A stretch of 64,000 nt of DNA from Myxocyprinus asiaticus (Eukaryota > Chordata > Actinopteri > Cypriniformes > Catostomidae). Of this stretch, positions 1 through 11,253 are shown in pieces. Each line of letters begins with the position of its first letter. Within the stretch, counting starts at the first letter, position 1. Position numbers and translations under genes: made by a program. The DNA lies in NCBI RefSeq assembly GCF_019703515.2, contig NC_059348.1, forward strand, positions 26,194,656 to 26,258,655. Reading direction: 5' to 3'. Below the pieces are notes generated by a model, which was not told the origin of the DNA, did not search any database, and saw nothing but the letters and a program-made list of their open reading frames with translations.

Positions 1-275
1 CACCACCATTACCAAATAATCTGTAGTAAACAGCATAATCAAACAGAAGTCTTTATATATGCAAGTTATTACTTAGGAAGCACTTTACAGCTTTTATACC
101 TACTGTACTTTTTGATGCTGCTTCCTCATTAAAGTCATCAAACTCATCAAACTCATCAATGCCATTCTCTTTGTCTTGTTACAGTACCAGTGAATAATTA
201 AATTGCATTATGATTATAAATGTTAATCATAAAGAATCTAACAACAAAACTGAGTGTTGTTCCTGTAGTCTGATC
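1..275. other. Left edge, no gene recognised
   Basis: AT-rich sequence with no recognised gene. Positions about 145-160 contain three tandem copies of a TCATCAAAC-like unit. Read on the minus strand they give a short acidic Asp/Glu/Phe stretch, but it has no convincing splice signals or extended frame. Confidence 0.4.
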
Positions 276-912
276 TTATATAGTCTCTTTTGCAGAGGAT
301 TTAGCCACGCTTGGTGAAACACGAAGAGCCCATTTCTGCCAGCTTTGCTTGACAGCAGGAACACTGGCAGTGCCAGTATCCATCCAAAGCAAACAGGAGG
401 AACCGGTCAGAAATCCTGCACCATAAAGCATCCAACACACTGTTTCCATGCCAGAGCCCCCATTCTGACATGAGCTGGATGTGTATTGCAGGCAGCGTTT
501 ACATAACATTTGGGTCACTACCTAGAATAGATTTCAGGTAAACAAAACATGTTTCATAACAGAGAACACAAGATAATTATAGTAACTGGACAAGAAACAG
601 CTGGCAATCTACCTCGATTGAACCTCATCTGTAAGCCATCTTACTGTTGAACTAGTACACAAATGTATGTTTACCCACTTAAGAGCCATTCACACCAAAC
701 GCATCCTTGCGCTAGAAAAAAAAATCCTAGACGCAGCGCCACGAAACGCAAGCGTCTCGACACGCATTTTAACAGTTGGCGTATAAAAACGAAACAGAAA
801 AAGCGCATGTTTACGTCGGAAAACTTCGCGCGCGCAAAAAAAAAAAAACGTTTTCGGTGTGAACAGCCCCTTACACGATGTGAACTCTCACCTCCGTCAA
901 CTTTCCGCTCAT
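276..912 (-). CDS. Candidate two-exon gene for a small single-pass membrane protein
   Basis: I do not recognise this gene. On the minus strand an ATG at 910-912 opens a seven-codon exon (892-912) ending in GAG followed by a good donor, GTGAGA. A possible acceptor, CAG at 465-467, joins it in frame to 276-464, giving a 69-residue protein ending in TAA. An alternative acceptor (TAG at 522-524) would add 19 residues and is also in frame. The product has one hydrophobic segment of about 19 residues (from VCWMLYGAGF to CLLW) followed by a Lys/Ser-rich tail, as in small integral membrane proteins. The intron carries a MITE at 682-870. Upstream lies a CRE/CCAAT patch that could be its promoter. This is inference from splice signals and frame only; the frame may be chance. 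Confidence 0.38.
682..870. mobile_element. Short MITE with TTA target duplication
   Basis: Imperfect terminal inverted repeats: the left end reads AGAGCCATTCACACCAAACG, and the right end, reverse complemented, starts GGGGCTGTTCACACCGAA. TTA flanks both sides (679-681 and 871-873), as in PIF/Harbinger-type elements. The inside is unusually CpG-rich with runs of A. It sits in the intron of the candidate gene at 276-912. Confidence 0.55.
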
Positions 913-1079
913 GTCACAGACTCATAAACAGAACAAATAATTGCGCAGACAAACGATGATCCAGTTCAGTTCGCCAATTTGTTTAGACACCGACGTCAGA
1001 CCATGTCTTGTCTTTTAAAGTAAAAAAGAGACATCTCATCAATACAGAGGAGACTTTATTAACTTACATTTAACATGAC

Positions 1080-1250
1080 ATACCCATGCGAAATCCGTAG
1101 GTTAACGGTGTACTGATTCCAGAACGCCGCGCTATGTTAACGCACTTCAGTCCCCTCATCCGTCAGGTGACGTCAGGCACGTTTCAGCCAATCACCAGTC
1201 TCCTACATTTTGGTCTCTTGCTCGAGCAGATGCAAAATGTAGACACTGCA
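1080..1250. promoter_or_regulatory. Promoter-like patch with CRE and CCAAT box
   Basis: A perfect cAMP-response palindrome TGACGTCA lies at 1168-1175, and a CCAAT box at 1188-1192 is 12 bp further on. The surrounding sequence is richer in CpG than its neighbours. It lies behind the candidate minus-strand gene at 276-912, about 260 bp from its ATG. Its use as a promoter is inferred. Confidence 0.35.
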
Positions 1251-1433
1251 TTATTATTGATGTTATCGACATCTCAATGGCGCAATCATCATTTGACCAC
1301 TGACATTTGACCTCCATATGCAGGCCTACACCAAAACTGATTTGTCAAAGTGACTTTAAAGAGGTTTAGAGAACACTTTTAAGAGCTGCTTCATATTTCT
1401 CATTTGGAGTTCTTTACAATGAGGGCTTTTTAA

Positions 1434-1434
<1 letters not shown>

Positions 1435-1490
<56 letters not shown>
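1435..1490. repeat. (CA)n microsatellite
   Basis: About 28 uninterrupted CA units. Confidence 0.97.
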
Positions 1491-1493
<3 letters not shown>

Positions 1494-1781
1494 GTTGGTG
1501 CGGCTATCCTTATGAGGATTCTCCATAGACATAATGATTTTTATACTGTACGAACTATAGATTCAATCCCCTAATCCTACCCCTAAACCTAACCCTCACA
1601 ACAAACTTTCTGCATTTTTACATTTTCAACAACAAAAAAATTGTTTAGTATGTTTTTTAAGTGATTTAAATTATGGGGACACTAGAAATGTCCTCATAAA
1701 CCACATTTATAGCATAATACCCTTGTAATTACCAGTTTGTAACCTAAAAAAATGTCCCCGTATACCACCCAAACCTGTCCC
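1491..1781. repeat. Dispersed repeat lying between two CA microsatellites
   Basis: Non-coding sequence with the motifs ATGAGGATTCTCCATAGACA and CCCCTAAACCTAACCC, which I recall as part of an abundant interspersed repeat in zebrafish-like genomes. It is bounded on both sides by CA tracts. The class is unknown to me. Confidence 0.45.
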
Positions 1782-1807
1782 CACACACACACACACACAC
1801 ACACACA
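1782..1807. repeat. (CA)n microsatellite
   Basis: Thirteen CA units. Confidence 0.95.
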
Positions 1808-2149
1808 GTGTAATGGCCAAATCACTAAAAGAAATGATGACAGCAGTCTGATTGGATGGTAATAGAAAATCATCTGTGAGAAAAGGACCCTGGCTGTCTT
1901 ATCATCTGTCTGTCATTTAGACTTGATTACTGCCAGATTAAAGTAGCTATGTTAAAAAATGGTAGTCATGGAACCAGGAAAAACTGTTTATCTTGTCAGT
2001 TGATCTTAATTCAAACCTGCACACTCTAGTCTAGATTACAGAGATGTGGACACACAAGGGAAGGAGGGGGAAGAGTGCTGTGTTTGTGTTGGATGCTGTT
2101 TGCTTTTAAAACCTTTTATTTCTATTTAGGCTGTCTTATTTTATTTTAA

Positions 2150-2905
2150 AGGGATAGTTCACCCAAAAATGAAAATTCTCTCATCATTTACTCACCCTCA
2201 TGCCATCCCAGATGTGTATGACTTTCTTTCTTCTGCTGAACACAAATGAAGATTTTTAGAAAAATATTTCAGCTCTGTAGGTTCTCACAGGGCAAGTGAA
2301 TATAAACCAGAAACTTATGAAACTCCAAAAAGCACATAAAGGCAGCATAAAAGTAATCCATACTACTTCAGTAGTGAAATCCATGTCTTCTGAAGAAATA
2401 TAAGTGTGGGTGAGAACAGATCAATATTTAAGTCATTATTTACTATAAATTCTCCTCCCTGCCCAGTAGGTGGCGATATGCATGGAGAATGCAAATCGCC
2501 ATAAAACAAAAGAAGAAGAATATGGAAGTGAAAGTAGAGATTTATAGTAAAAAAGGACTTACATATTCATCTTTTTCCCAGTAGGTGGCCAAATGCACGA
2601 GGGCAAATCGGCAAAAACAAAAGAAGGAATCTTGGGAGAGAAGAGTGCTTAGGAGGGCTGTTTGCAAATGGAGTTTTATAGTAAAAAAATGACTTAAATC
2701 ATTTTGCTTCTGAAGACATGGAATAAACCACTGGAGTCTTATGGATTACTTTTATGCTGGCTTTATTTGCTATTTTGAGCTTAAAAGTTTTGGCCACCAT
2801 TAATTTGCAATGATTGGACCTACAGAGATGAGATATTCTTCTAAAACTCTTCATTTGTGTTCTGAAGAAGAAAGTCAAACACATCTGGGATGTCATCTGG
2901 GATCT
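2150..2905. mobile_element. TTAA-type MITE, right end damaged
   Basis: The left end starts AGGGATAGTTCACCCAAAAA directly after TTAA (2146-2149). The right part ends near 2905 in a degraded copy of the inverted arm (ACACATCTGGGATG). The same family recurs at 9126, 12313, 26851, 37263 and 60107 with intact ends and TTAA flanks. The inside has a local duplication: the CAGTAGGTGGC motif occurs near 2463 and again near 2580. Confidence 0.75.
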
Positions 2906-2910
2906 ACCAC

Positions 2911-3455
2911 TGAAATGCAACAAAAACTAAGGCAAAGAATCATATAATATTTCGAATGAGCATGAAACCATCTGAAAGTCCAAATGTATCTGAATGATAT
3001 GCATGAGCTGTTACACTGATTCAAAATTTCTTTGTAAAAGCAAACCAACCTTTATTGCTGTAGATTTTTCTGTAAATGAGACCAGCAACCCCCCCATCTA
3101 CTAGATCATTATGTTTATGTAATGAAGTCCCAGTCGCTGATCTAATGGTGGAGCAGAGTATTTGAAATTACATGATTATATGCGTGCAGACAGGGGAGTG
3201 TAATGGTACAAGGTGTAATGGAAAAATAAGTCATTTTCTCCACAGCTCCATTACTTTAATTGTTTGCTGAGCAGAGGCATGTAGTGATGTATCAGGTAAA
3301 AGACTCACAGTGACAAAGGGTGGGAGCTGTCTAAGCATACAGTAAGATAAACACACGCAAACAGCAAAACAGAGACTTCATTATTTATAAAAGGTAACTG
3401 AATGTATTGGATGTAATCAAATATAGTGAATAGTATATATATATATATATATATA
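2911..3455. other. Intergenic, no gene seen
   Basis: AT-rich sequence without a recognisable coding exon or repeat, ending in the TA tract in which the Tc1-like element sits. Confidence 0.4.
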
Positions 3456-4912
3456 TAGAAACGTCCTCTCACTTTCAACTGCTTTTATTTTCAGCAAACT
3501 TAACATGTGTAAATATTTGTATGAACATAAAAAGATTCAACAACTAAGACATAAACTGAACAAGTTTCACAGAAATGTGACTAACAGAAATGGAATAATG
3601 TGTCCCTGAACAAAGGGGGGGTCAAAATAAAAAGTAACAGTCAGTATCTGGTGTGGCCACCAGCTGCATTAAGTACTGCAGTGCATCTCCTCCTCATGGA
3701 CTGCACCAGATTTGCCAGTCCTTGCTGTGAGATGTTACCCCACTCTTCCACCAAGGCACTTGTAAGTTCCCGGACATTTCTGGGGGTAATGACCCTAGCC
3801 CTCACCCTTCATTCCAACAGGTCCCAGACGTGCTCAATGGGATTGAGATCCGGGCTCTTCGCTGGCCATGGCAGAACACTGACATTCCTGTCTTGCAGGA
3901 AATCACGTACAGAACGAGCAGTATGGCTGGTGGCATTGTCATGCTGGAGGGTCATGTCAGGATGAGTATCACATGAGGGAGGAGGATGTCTTCCCTGTAA
4001 TGCACAGCGTTGAGATTGCCTGCAATGACAAAAAGCACAGTCCGATGATGCTGTGACACACTGCCCCAGACCATGATGGACCCTCCACCTCCAAATCGAT
4101 CCCGCTGCAGAGTACAGGCCTCGGTGTAACGCTCATTCCTTCGATGATAAACGCAAGTCTGACCATCACCCCAGGTGAGACAAAACCGTGACTCATCAGT
4201 GAAGAGCACTTTTTGCCAGTCTTGTCTGGTCCAGCGAAGGTGGGTTTGTGCCCATAGGTGACGTTGTTGCCGGTGATGTCTGGTAAGGACCTGCCTTACA
4301 ACAGGCCTACAAGCCCTCAATCCAGCCTCTCTCAGCCTATTGCGGACAGTCTGAGCACTGATGGAGGGATTGTGCGTTCCTGGTGTAACTTGGGCAGTTG
4401 TTGTTGCTATCGTGTACCTGTCCCGCAGGTGTGATATTCGGATGTACCGATCCTGTGCAGGTGTTGTTACACGTGGTCTGCCACTGCGAGGACGATCAGC
4501 TGTCCTTCCTGTCTCCCTGTAGCATTGTCTTAGGCGTCTCACAGTACGGATGTTGCAATTTATTGCCCTGGCCACATCTGCAGTCCTCATGCCTCCATGC
4601 AGTATGCCTAAGGCATGTTCATGCAGATGAGCAGGGACCCTGGGCATCTTTCTTTTGGAGTTTTTCAGAGTCAGTAGAAAGCTCTCTTTAGTGTCCTAAG
4701 TTTTTATAACTATGACATTAATTGCCAACCGTCTGTAAGCTGTTAGTGTCTTAACGACTGTTCCACAGGTGCATGTTCATTAATTGTTTATGGTTCATTG
4801 AACAAGCATGGAAAACATTGTTTAAACCCTTTACAATAAAGATCTGTAAAGTTATTTGGATTTTTACAAAATTATCTTTAAAATACAGTGTCCTGAAAAA
4901 GGGATGTTTCTG
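3456..4912 (-). mobile_element. Tc1-like DNA transposon, nearly full length
   Basis: The ends are short imperfect inverted repeats (left TAGAAACGTCC; right, reverse complemented, CAGAAACATCC) flanked by TA (3454-3455, inside a TA tract, and 4913-4914). It encodes a DD34E transposase on the minus strand with a single frame break. A length of about 1.46 kb is normal for Tc1/mariner elements. Confidence 0.88.
3641..4647 (-). pseudogene. Tc1/mariner DD34E transposase with one frameshift
   Basis: The protein starts MPRVPAHLHEHALG and reads open to about 3970. An N-terminal paired-like helix-turn-helix region (TADVARAINC, IRTVRRLRQCY) is followed by an Arg/Pro hinge (RPRSGRPR). The first catalytic Asp is in LFTDESRF. 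Near 3970 the frame slips; the next frame continues with the second Asp in LQHDNATSH and, after exactly 34 residues, the Glu in DLNPIEHVWD, then runs to a TGA at 3641-3643. The total of 1007 nt is one base short of a whole number of codons and fits a family length near 336 residues. All three catalytic residues survive. A one-base deletion therefore seems to be the only obvious lesion, so the element is probably young but dead. Confidence 0.85.
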
Positions 4913-4914
4913 TA

Positions 4915-5904
4915 TGTGAAAATGTGCAATTTCTTTGTTCAGGCAAATAAAAGGTTTTCAGACAAATTTTAATTAAACATTTTCCCTAATTAATGTGTCC
5001 TTTTCCTATTGACCATACCCAACAATTATAAAGTGGAGCCTGACTGTCGATCAAATACAGAAAGGGGTTGTTTGAATAGCCTTTTATTTGTTGCTGTGAC
5101 AGCTCAATCAACCATCCTGATCGAAGCAGGGGCGCTTCGAAGCGCTGACAATGACCATCAGACAGCCCTTCATTTCAGTGCTAATTAGAAAAATTATATC
5201 TCTGAAAGGCAGCATGGTATCTATTCCCAGCGTGTAGAGAGAGGCAAGCTGAAGACACAACGAGTTAATAGAAAAATTTATTATTTACACCATTATCTAG
5301 GCCATGCCACTGAGCGAATGACTGAACGATGCTTTAATTGTGTTGCTGATTACATTTCCACTGACATGGACACTGAGATCACCTCTTTGATGTCAAGAAA
5401 ATGGTTTTGTTCAAATGAGATAACATGGAATGGTTCGGATGGAGAAGATATTGTTGTGATGCACAGCATTGCTAAGGCAAGCTCAGTTTTGGGCATGTTT
5501 TATGTATTTACCATAAAATAATGTCTGTGGTGTGCAGTGAGGTTAGACCAATGGGTTAAACTCATGTTGGATAAAGAGAAATTCTGGTCATTTATTCTAG
5601 ATTAAAGAAGTTTGTGGGTGAAAAAATATTCTTCAAAAATGAAGACACTTTCTGTGTATTCGGTATAGGCAAAGAATATTAAATTAATCACAAAAACTTT
5701 GCACTGAAACAAAAGTAGAGTTAAATGAGATTTTGGTGTCTAATGTCCAATGCAATTTTCTCATAATGAAGGCACTATGTACATGGTATGCCTCCTTATG
5801 CTTTAGTTTATCTTTTGTTTAAAAAGGAAACTATTCTTCAAAGAAAAAAACTGACAATGCTGTTAAGTTAATATTAAATTGCTTGGAGAATAGCAGAGAA
5901 AACC
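4915..5904. other. Intergenic between the Tc1 element and the hs2st1 3' end
   Basis: No coding exon recognised. It contains a 14-bp perfect palindrome GCGCTTCGAAGCGC at 5132-5145. The open frame at 5318-5521 has no family resemblance I can name. Confidence 0.4.
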
Positions 5905-5925
5905 TTCTAAATAAATCAAACAGTC

Positions 5926-5931
5926 TTTATT
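5926..5931 (-). promoter_or_regulatory. hs2st1: Predicted distal polyadenylation signal of hs2st1
   Basis: AATAAA on the minus strand, about 1.9 kb after the stop codon. The signal at 7040-7045 would give a 0.8-kb 3' UTR instead. Confidence 0.4.
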
Positions 5932-6361
5932 GTGGCTGACATACACAAAAATAAATCAGTTTTAAAATCAACCTCAATGTTGTAAGATGAAAAGATGAGC
6001 AAATTTCCTGGAGTTTCATTTTTGTTTAAATGAAGAACAAAGAATAGAGCAGCATTTGGAAGGGGGGGAAAAAAGACAGTAAAAAACCCCACCTCTTTTG
6101 TATATAGGCTATTCTTGTGTTTCATATATACATTGCTTTGATACTCTATAAAACTTCAAAAGGATCTGCAATACCTCAAAATACCTATTTTGAGGGAAAA
6201 AAGTGAGATTTTGTCACAAAGACCTGTTCTACGCACATTGTGTCTTAGAAGTTTTGGGGGCAAATGTGTAATTCCAGCACCCATTTTCTTCCCTAAGCAA
6301 ACTATATAATGTATAGCAGAAATATGCACAAATCTGTCGCAAGAAATATCAACACTGTTAA

Positions 6362-6368
<7 letters not shown>

Positions 6369-6397
<29 letters not shown>
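6369..6397. repeat. (TA)n microsatellite
   Basis: Uninterrupted TA tract within the predicted hs2st1 3' UTR. Confidence 0.95.
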
Positions 6398-6401
<4 letters not shown>

Positions 6402-7857
6402 CAAACTCCCATTATCCAAATGAACTTCAGTTTCACTGTTTTAGTAACATCACAAAGGGAAAAATATTTTACAGTGGTGCATTTCTTTTTAACTTTGAAA
6501 CATCAAAGTTGAAATACACATCCATAATTTTTTGAATAGCAATCTATGCTACAGTACCATCAATTTGAACACGTAAAAATTTAAATATTCACATGCTGAG
6601 ATGTCAAGTCATATTTACACTGGCAGTAGTAACAGCTGTGTCACAGAATTTGTCATAGAAAAAAAGGCACATTCCTAATGAAGCAGTCCCATTTCAGATT
6701 CTTTCACATCCAATGAACATCCACATTTAAAGTCTAAGATCTCGCAATGGTAAAGGAGCAAACTAATGGTATGTTGCAATAGGAAGACTGACATGCAAGT
6801 CGTTGAATTTTTTTTTTTTTTAGGTTTGAACAGCAAATGTAAAAACTGAAATTGCTTAAAAAAAAAAAAATAATAATAATAATAAATAAAATAAAAGACA
6901 CTGCAGTCATAAAATCCTTAATATAAAAGCAAATAATAATATCAACTGCTGTTTGCCACTAATCCTTAACCATAAAATGATCCACATGCAGACATGGTTC
7001 ATTTAAAAAAGAAAAGAAAAACATCATCATCTTCAATCCTTTATTCTCCCGTATTTAAACCTTTTGGTCCAACCATAACAAAATTACCAGTATTTACATA
7101 CATATATATTTTCAGATAAAAATATATTTTCTGTAATTGCTGGGGAAAAAACAAATGAAGGAATGAACCTCAGGTTTGTGAGCAGAAGTTTGTGATTATA
7201 AAAAAAAAAAAAAAAAAAAAAAAGTTTCAGGCATGTCAAAGAATATGACATTTTTAACAATGTACAATAATCCTGTCTAATCTAATCTGTGTATTCCCTA
7301 TACATTCCATAAACAGTCTTTTGAAAGTTCCAGAAATGTTTAAGTTGACTCCAACTCCAAATTTTGTCCCTAGGGCTCAATTACCATTCTGAGCTTGATA
7401 AAGATCTTCAATATATTCAGAATGCTTAGAAGACTTCCACTTTAAAATAAGATATAAAAACTCTCAAGCAGCAGCATTCAGTTACAGAACAACAATAACT
7501 ATCAAACTATTAAATCACTATCAAAGACATTTTACAGAAAAATCTCTCAGGAAATGTGGCAGCACCTGTTTAAAGTCAAATAGCATATGGCAGAAATGTG
7601 AAGGTTGTTTTCAATAATGGCAAGATCTGTCACTTAAAGCTCAGCTGAGAGTTTTGAAATCATATGTATTAGGGGGTATAAAGCTCATGAAGTCTATTTG
7701 GCCCCAATACTCTTCCCTGTGGTACTTACTTGATTCAGTTCCTCTAAATGTACAACTCCAGATGGAGAACAGTTAGAAGAATGTACCTATAAATATAAGG
7801 TCTTCTCACCTCCAGTGTTTCTGACAACAGCGTACAAAATTATGGAGCACTCGAGTC

Positions 7858-8084
7858 TCAGGTAGTCTTTGGGTAAATCTTCTCATAGAAAAAATTCTGT
7901 GCCAGTAGGTACAGTTCTCCATCTTTTTCTCTCACCGCATGGGCCCGAACATACTGGAACTGCTCTAGTGCAAACTCATAAAACTCGTTCTCCATTTTCC
8001 AGATGTCTGACTGCTGCAGTCTGGCAATGGACTCTTTGGTGGGTGCCTTCTTCTCACTCGTCTTTCTTAAGTGTGATTTCTTCC
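7858..8084 (-). CDS. hs2st1: hs2st1 coding exon 7, with stop
   Basis: Encodes the C-terminus from GKKSHLRKT through [20 protein letters not shown] to [12 protein letters not shown], then TGA at 7858-7860. The acceptor is CTAAAG. Confidence 0.97.
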
Positions 8085-11000
8085 CTTTAGAGGCAGACAG
8101 AGACACACATATGAGATAATCATCACACTCTGTGTTTCTATGTTTAATTTTTTTCCCCCAAAGTGTTTCAAAAGAAAATCCAGTTGAGAACTCATCTACA
8201 ATTTTTGTAAAGTCAAGCTCCCTAAGCAGTCATACCAGTCCGATAGAGCTCTGTGGCCCCTTTAAAAAAACGAGGAAGTGCTGCCTCCAACATCATAACA
8301 AAGTCTTCCAACTCTTCTGTCACCCCAACTAACATATATTCATTCACAAGGTTGAATTTGGCCTGCTCCAAAGCCCATTTACTGCCAATGTTCCTGTGGG
8401 AAAAAAAGAGAAAATAAGATGAAAATAATAAGAAAACAAGTCTCTCAAGTATACTGAAAGACAGTGAACAGCCTACCAGCACTCAGAGTAGTGACCGCAG
8501 AAGAAGGGAATTTGAAGCCACAGTTTCTCTGGAGCACAATCAGATCCTCCTGCAGCTACACACTCATCAAACGTCTAAAAAACACAAAGATCTTAGAGTT
8601 TATAAAACAGACTTTAACATCAAAGAAATGACATCAATACTGACACTTCAACTAAAAATGACCTTTTTGTCCCCCTGCTTCCTGCGCCGTAGGCCTGGCC
8701 TGTAGTCATCACCAAAGCGCAGGAAGTAGTAGTAAGACACCAGGCGCTCAATGGGGTCCCGAATGACATTTATGTAAATAGGCTTTTTCTTCACCCCAAA
8801 TCTGAGAAAGAAAGGAACAGCATCTATATTTTAAGTTGAAGTGTGTAACTTTTTCAGTGTTAAAATACTTTCTCTATATAGACAATAATAACTAGGCCAT
8901 CCATAGGTAAATTTTCTAAAAAAAAAAAAAACGGTAAACACCATGTCTCTGTGTCGCTATAAAAATTCCTCTTTTTGCTTTGAGCGAACCATCCAGCTCG
9001 ACACAACAAAATTGACTACCACTGGCGTGAGTTTGGGGTGGGACTATTTTCTGAGAGTTGTTTAAAAAACAGTTTATTTTTGCAGTTCTGTTTAGAGGTG
9101 CAGAAATTACACATTTCAGCATTAAAGGGATAGTTCACCCAAAAATGAAAATCTCTCATCATTTACTCACCCTCATGCAATCCCAGATGTGTATGACTTT
9201 CTCTCTACTGCTGAACACAAACAAAGATTTTTAGAAGAATTTCTCAGCTCTGCAGACCCATACGACTCCAGTGGTTTAATCCATATCTTCAGAAGCGATA
9301 TGATAGGTGTGGGTGAGAAACAGATCAATATTTAAGTCCTTTTTGGGTTTTTTTACTATAAATTCTCCTCCCTGCTCAGACAATCTCCACTTCAGTTTCA
9401 CTTTCCATTCTTCTTGTGTTTTTCGTGATTCACAGTCTTAATGCATATCGCCCCCTACTGGGCAGAGAGGAGAATTTATGACAAAACAAATGACAAATAT
9501 TGATCTCTTTCTCACCCACACCTATCATATTGTGTCTCAACACATGGATTTAACCACTGGAGTCATATGGATTACATTTATGCTCCCTTAATGAGGATTT
9601 TGAAGCTTCAAAAGTTTCGCACCCATTCACTTCCATTGTGAGGAACTACAGAGCTGAAATATTATTTAAAAAAAACTGAAGACAAAAACTGTTCTGCTGA
9701 AGACAGTAAGTCATACACATCTGGGATGCCAGGAGGGTGAGTAAATGATGAGAGAATTTTCATTTTTGGGTGAACTATCCCTTAAAGGGTTAGTTCAACC
9801 AAAAAGGAAAATTCTGTCATTATTTACCCTCATGTCATTCCAAACCTTTATGACTTTCTTGCTAATGTGAAACAAGAGGAGAAATTCTGAAGAATGTTCA
9901 CGATGCTTTGTTCCATTCAATGAAAGTGAATGGTGACTGAGGCAGTCAGTCATGAAATTCTGCCTAACATCTTATTTTGTGAAAAAAGAAAACCAAACCA
10001 TACTCGTTAGAATGGCATAAAGGTGGGAAAATTATGAAAGAATTTTCATTTGTCAAGTCCTTGTTCTGTCTTTGTTAAAGAAGGTGAACCTATGACTTAC
10101 ATTGCATTACATGATGTACTATATGTAGGTGCATATAAGTGTCTGTTAATTCCATAATATGTCGAAGGGTATTTAAAGATCAACAAAACTGAAAACTAAC
10201 ATCATTGTATTGTATAGATTAGAAGAATATACAGTGACAGGACTTGTGCAGTTCTTTTCAAAACCACCAGGAGTCAGCAGCATCAAAGTGATTTCTATAC
10301 ATGATCACTTTAAGTGGTGGGGAACTTTTTTTTTTTTAATTATGCATTTTGCCTCTTTATCCATTCAAGAAATATGGATCACAAACCGTGATTTAGGTTT
10401 GTAATTATTCAGAATTTGGCAAAATCACTCGACACAGAACGTAAAACCTGAAACCAGTCAAAACATAATTTTCTTTCCATTCGTACAAGCAAACTGGCCC
10501 ACAACAGACTGAGGGAATTTACAGTCAGAGAAATGGCTATAGTACACAGCACTCACTTAGTGAAGTCCAGAAAGGAAACGTGGCCATGGTAGAATGCAGG
10601 CTTCATCTCCTTCCATAACGTCACATTCTTGACAAATCTTACCTGGAAAAAAATAAATAAACAATGTTAAAATAATTTATCTTTCTCCAGCTTAATATGC
10701 AGCAAAAACCAAGAAAACCAAGTTAGTCATTTGTAGGTTGATTTCCCCAAAAAGTGTAAACACTGGGGCTCTTTGGGTCCTGGGTAGCTCAGTGGTAAAA
10801 AACGTTGGCTACCACCCCTGGAGTTCGCTAGTTCGAATCCCAGGGCGTGCCGAGTGACTCCAGCCAGGTCTCCTAAGCAACCAAATTGGCCCGTTGCTAG
10901 GGAGGGTAGAGTCACATGGCGTAACCTCCTCGTGGTCGCTATAATGTGGTTTGTTCTCAGTGGGGCGCGTGGTGAGCTGAGCGCAAATGCCGCGGTAGAT

Positions 11001-11210
11001 GGCGTGAAGCCTCCACACGCGCTATGTCTCCGTAGCAGCGCGCTCAACAAGCCACATGATAAGATGCACGGGTTGCAAGATCAGACGCGGAGGCAACTGG
11101 GATTCGTCCTCCGCCACCCGGATTGAGGCGAATCACTACACGACCACGAGGACTTAAAAGCACACTGGCAACTGGGCATTCCTAATTGGGTGAAAAAGGA
11201 GAAAAAAAAA

Positions 11211-11253
<43 letters not shown>

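Larger units (their letters stand above)
5905..7857 (-). other. hs2st1: Probable hs2st1 3' untranslated region
   Basis: AT-rich sequence following the hs2st1 stop. On the minus strand an AATAAA signal lies at 5926-5931 and a nearer one at 7040-7045, so short and long 3' UTRs are both possible. It contains a TA microsatellite and poly(A) tracts but no MITE, unlike the flanking DNA. The end is a prediction. Confidence 0.45.

Noticed and set aside
123..180. Acidic Asp-Glu-Phe reading frame on the minus strand
   Set aside because: Suggestive of a clathrin-adaptor-like motif, but it comes from three tandem 9-bp repeats and lacks convincing splice sites.
663..959. Plus-strand open frame rich in Lys and Arg
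   Set aside because: It is a CpG- and A-rich MITE interior read as protein, antisense to the candidate gene, with no family resemblance.
1570..1610. Telomere-like CCCTAA text (also near 34780 and 57868)
   Set aside because: Only a few irregular units inside dispersed repeats; not an array.
5132..5145. 14-bp palindrome GCGCTTCGAAGCGC
   Set aside because: Perfect but isolated, with no second site or gene context to suggest a function.
10781..10850. tRNA gene
   Set aside because: The A and B boxes are present, but the sequence continues into a SINE body with poly(A) tail and two further copies share it.
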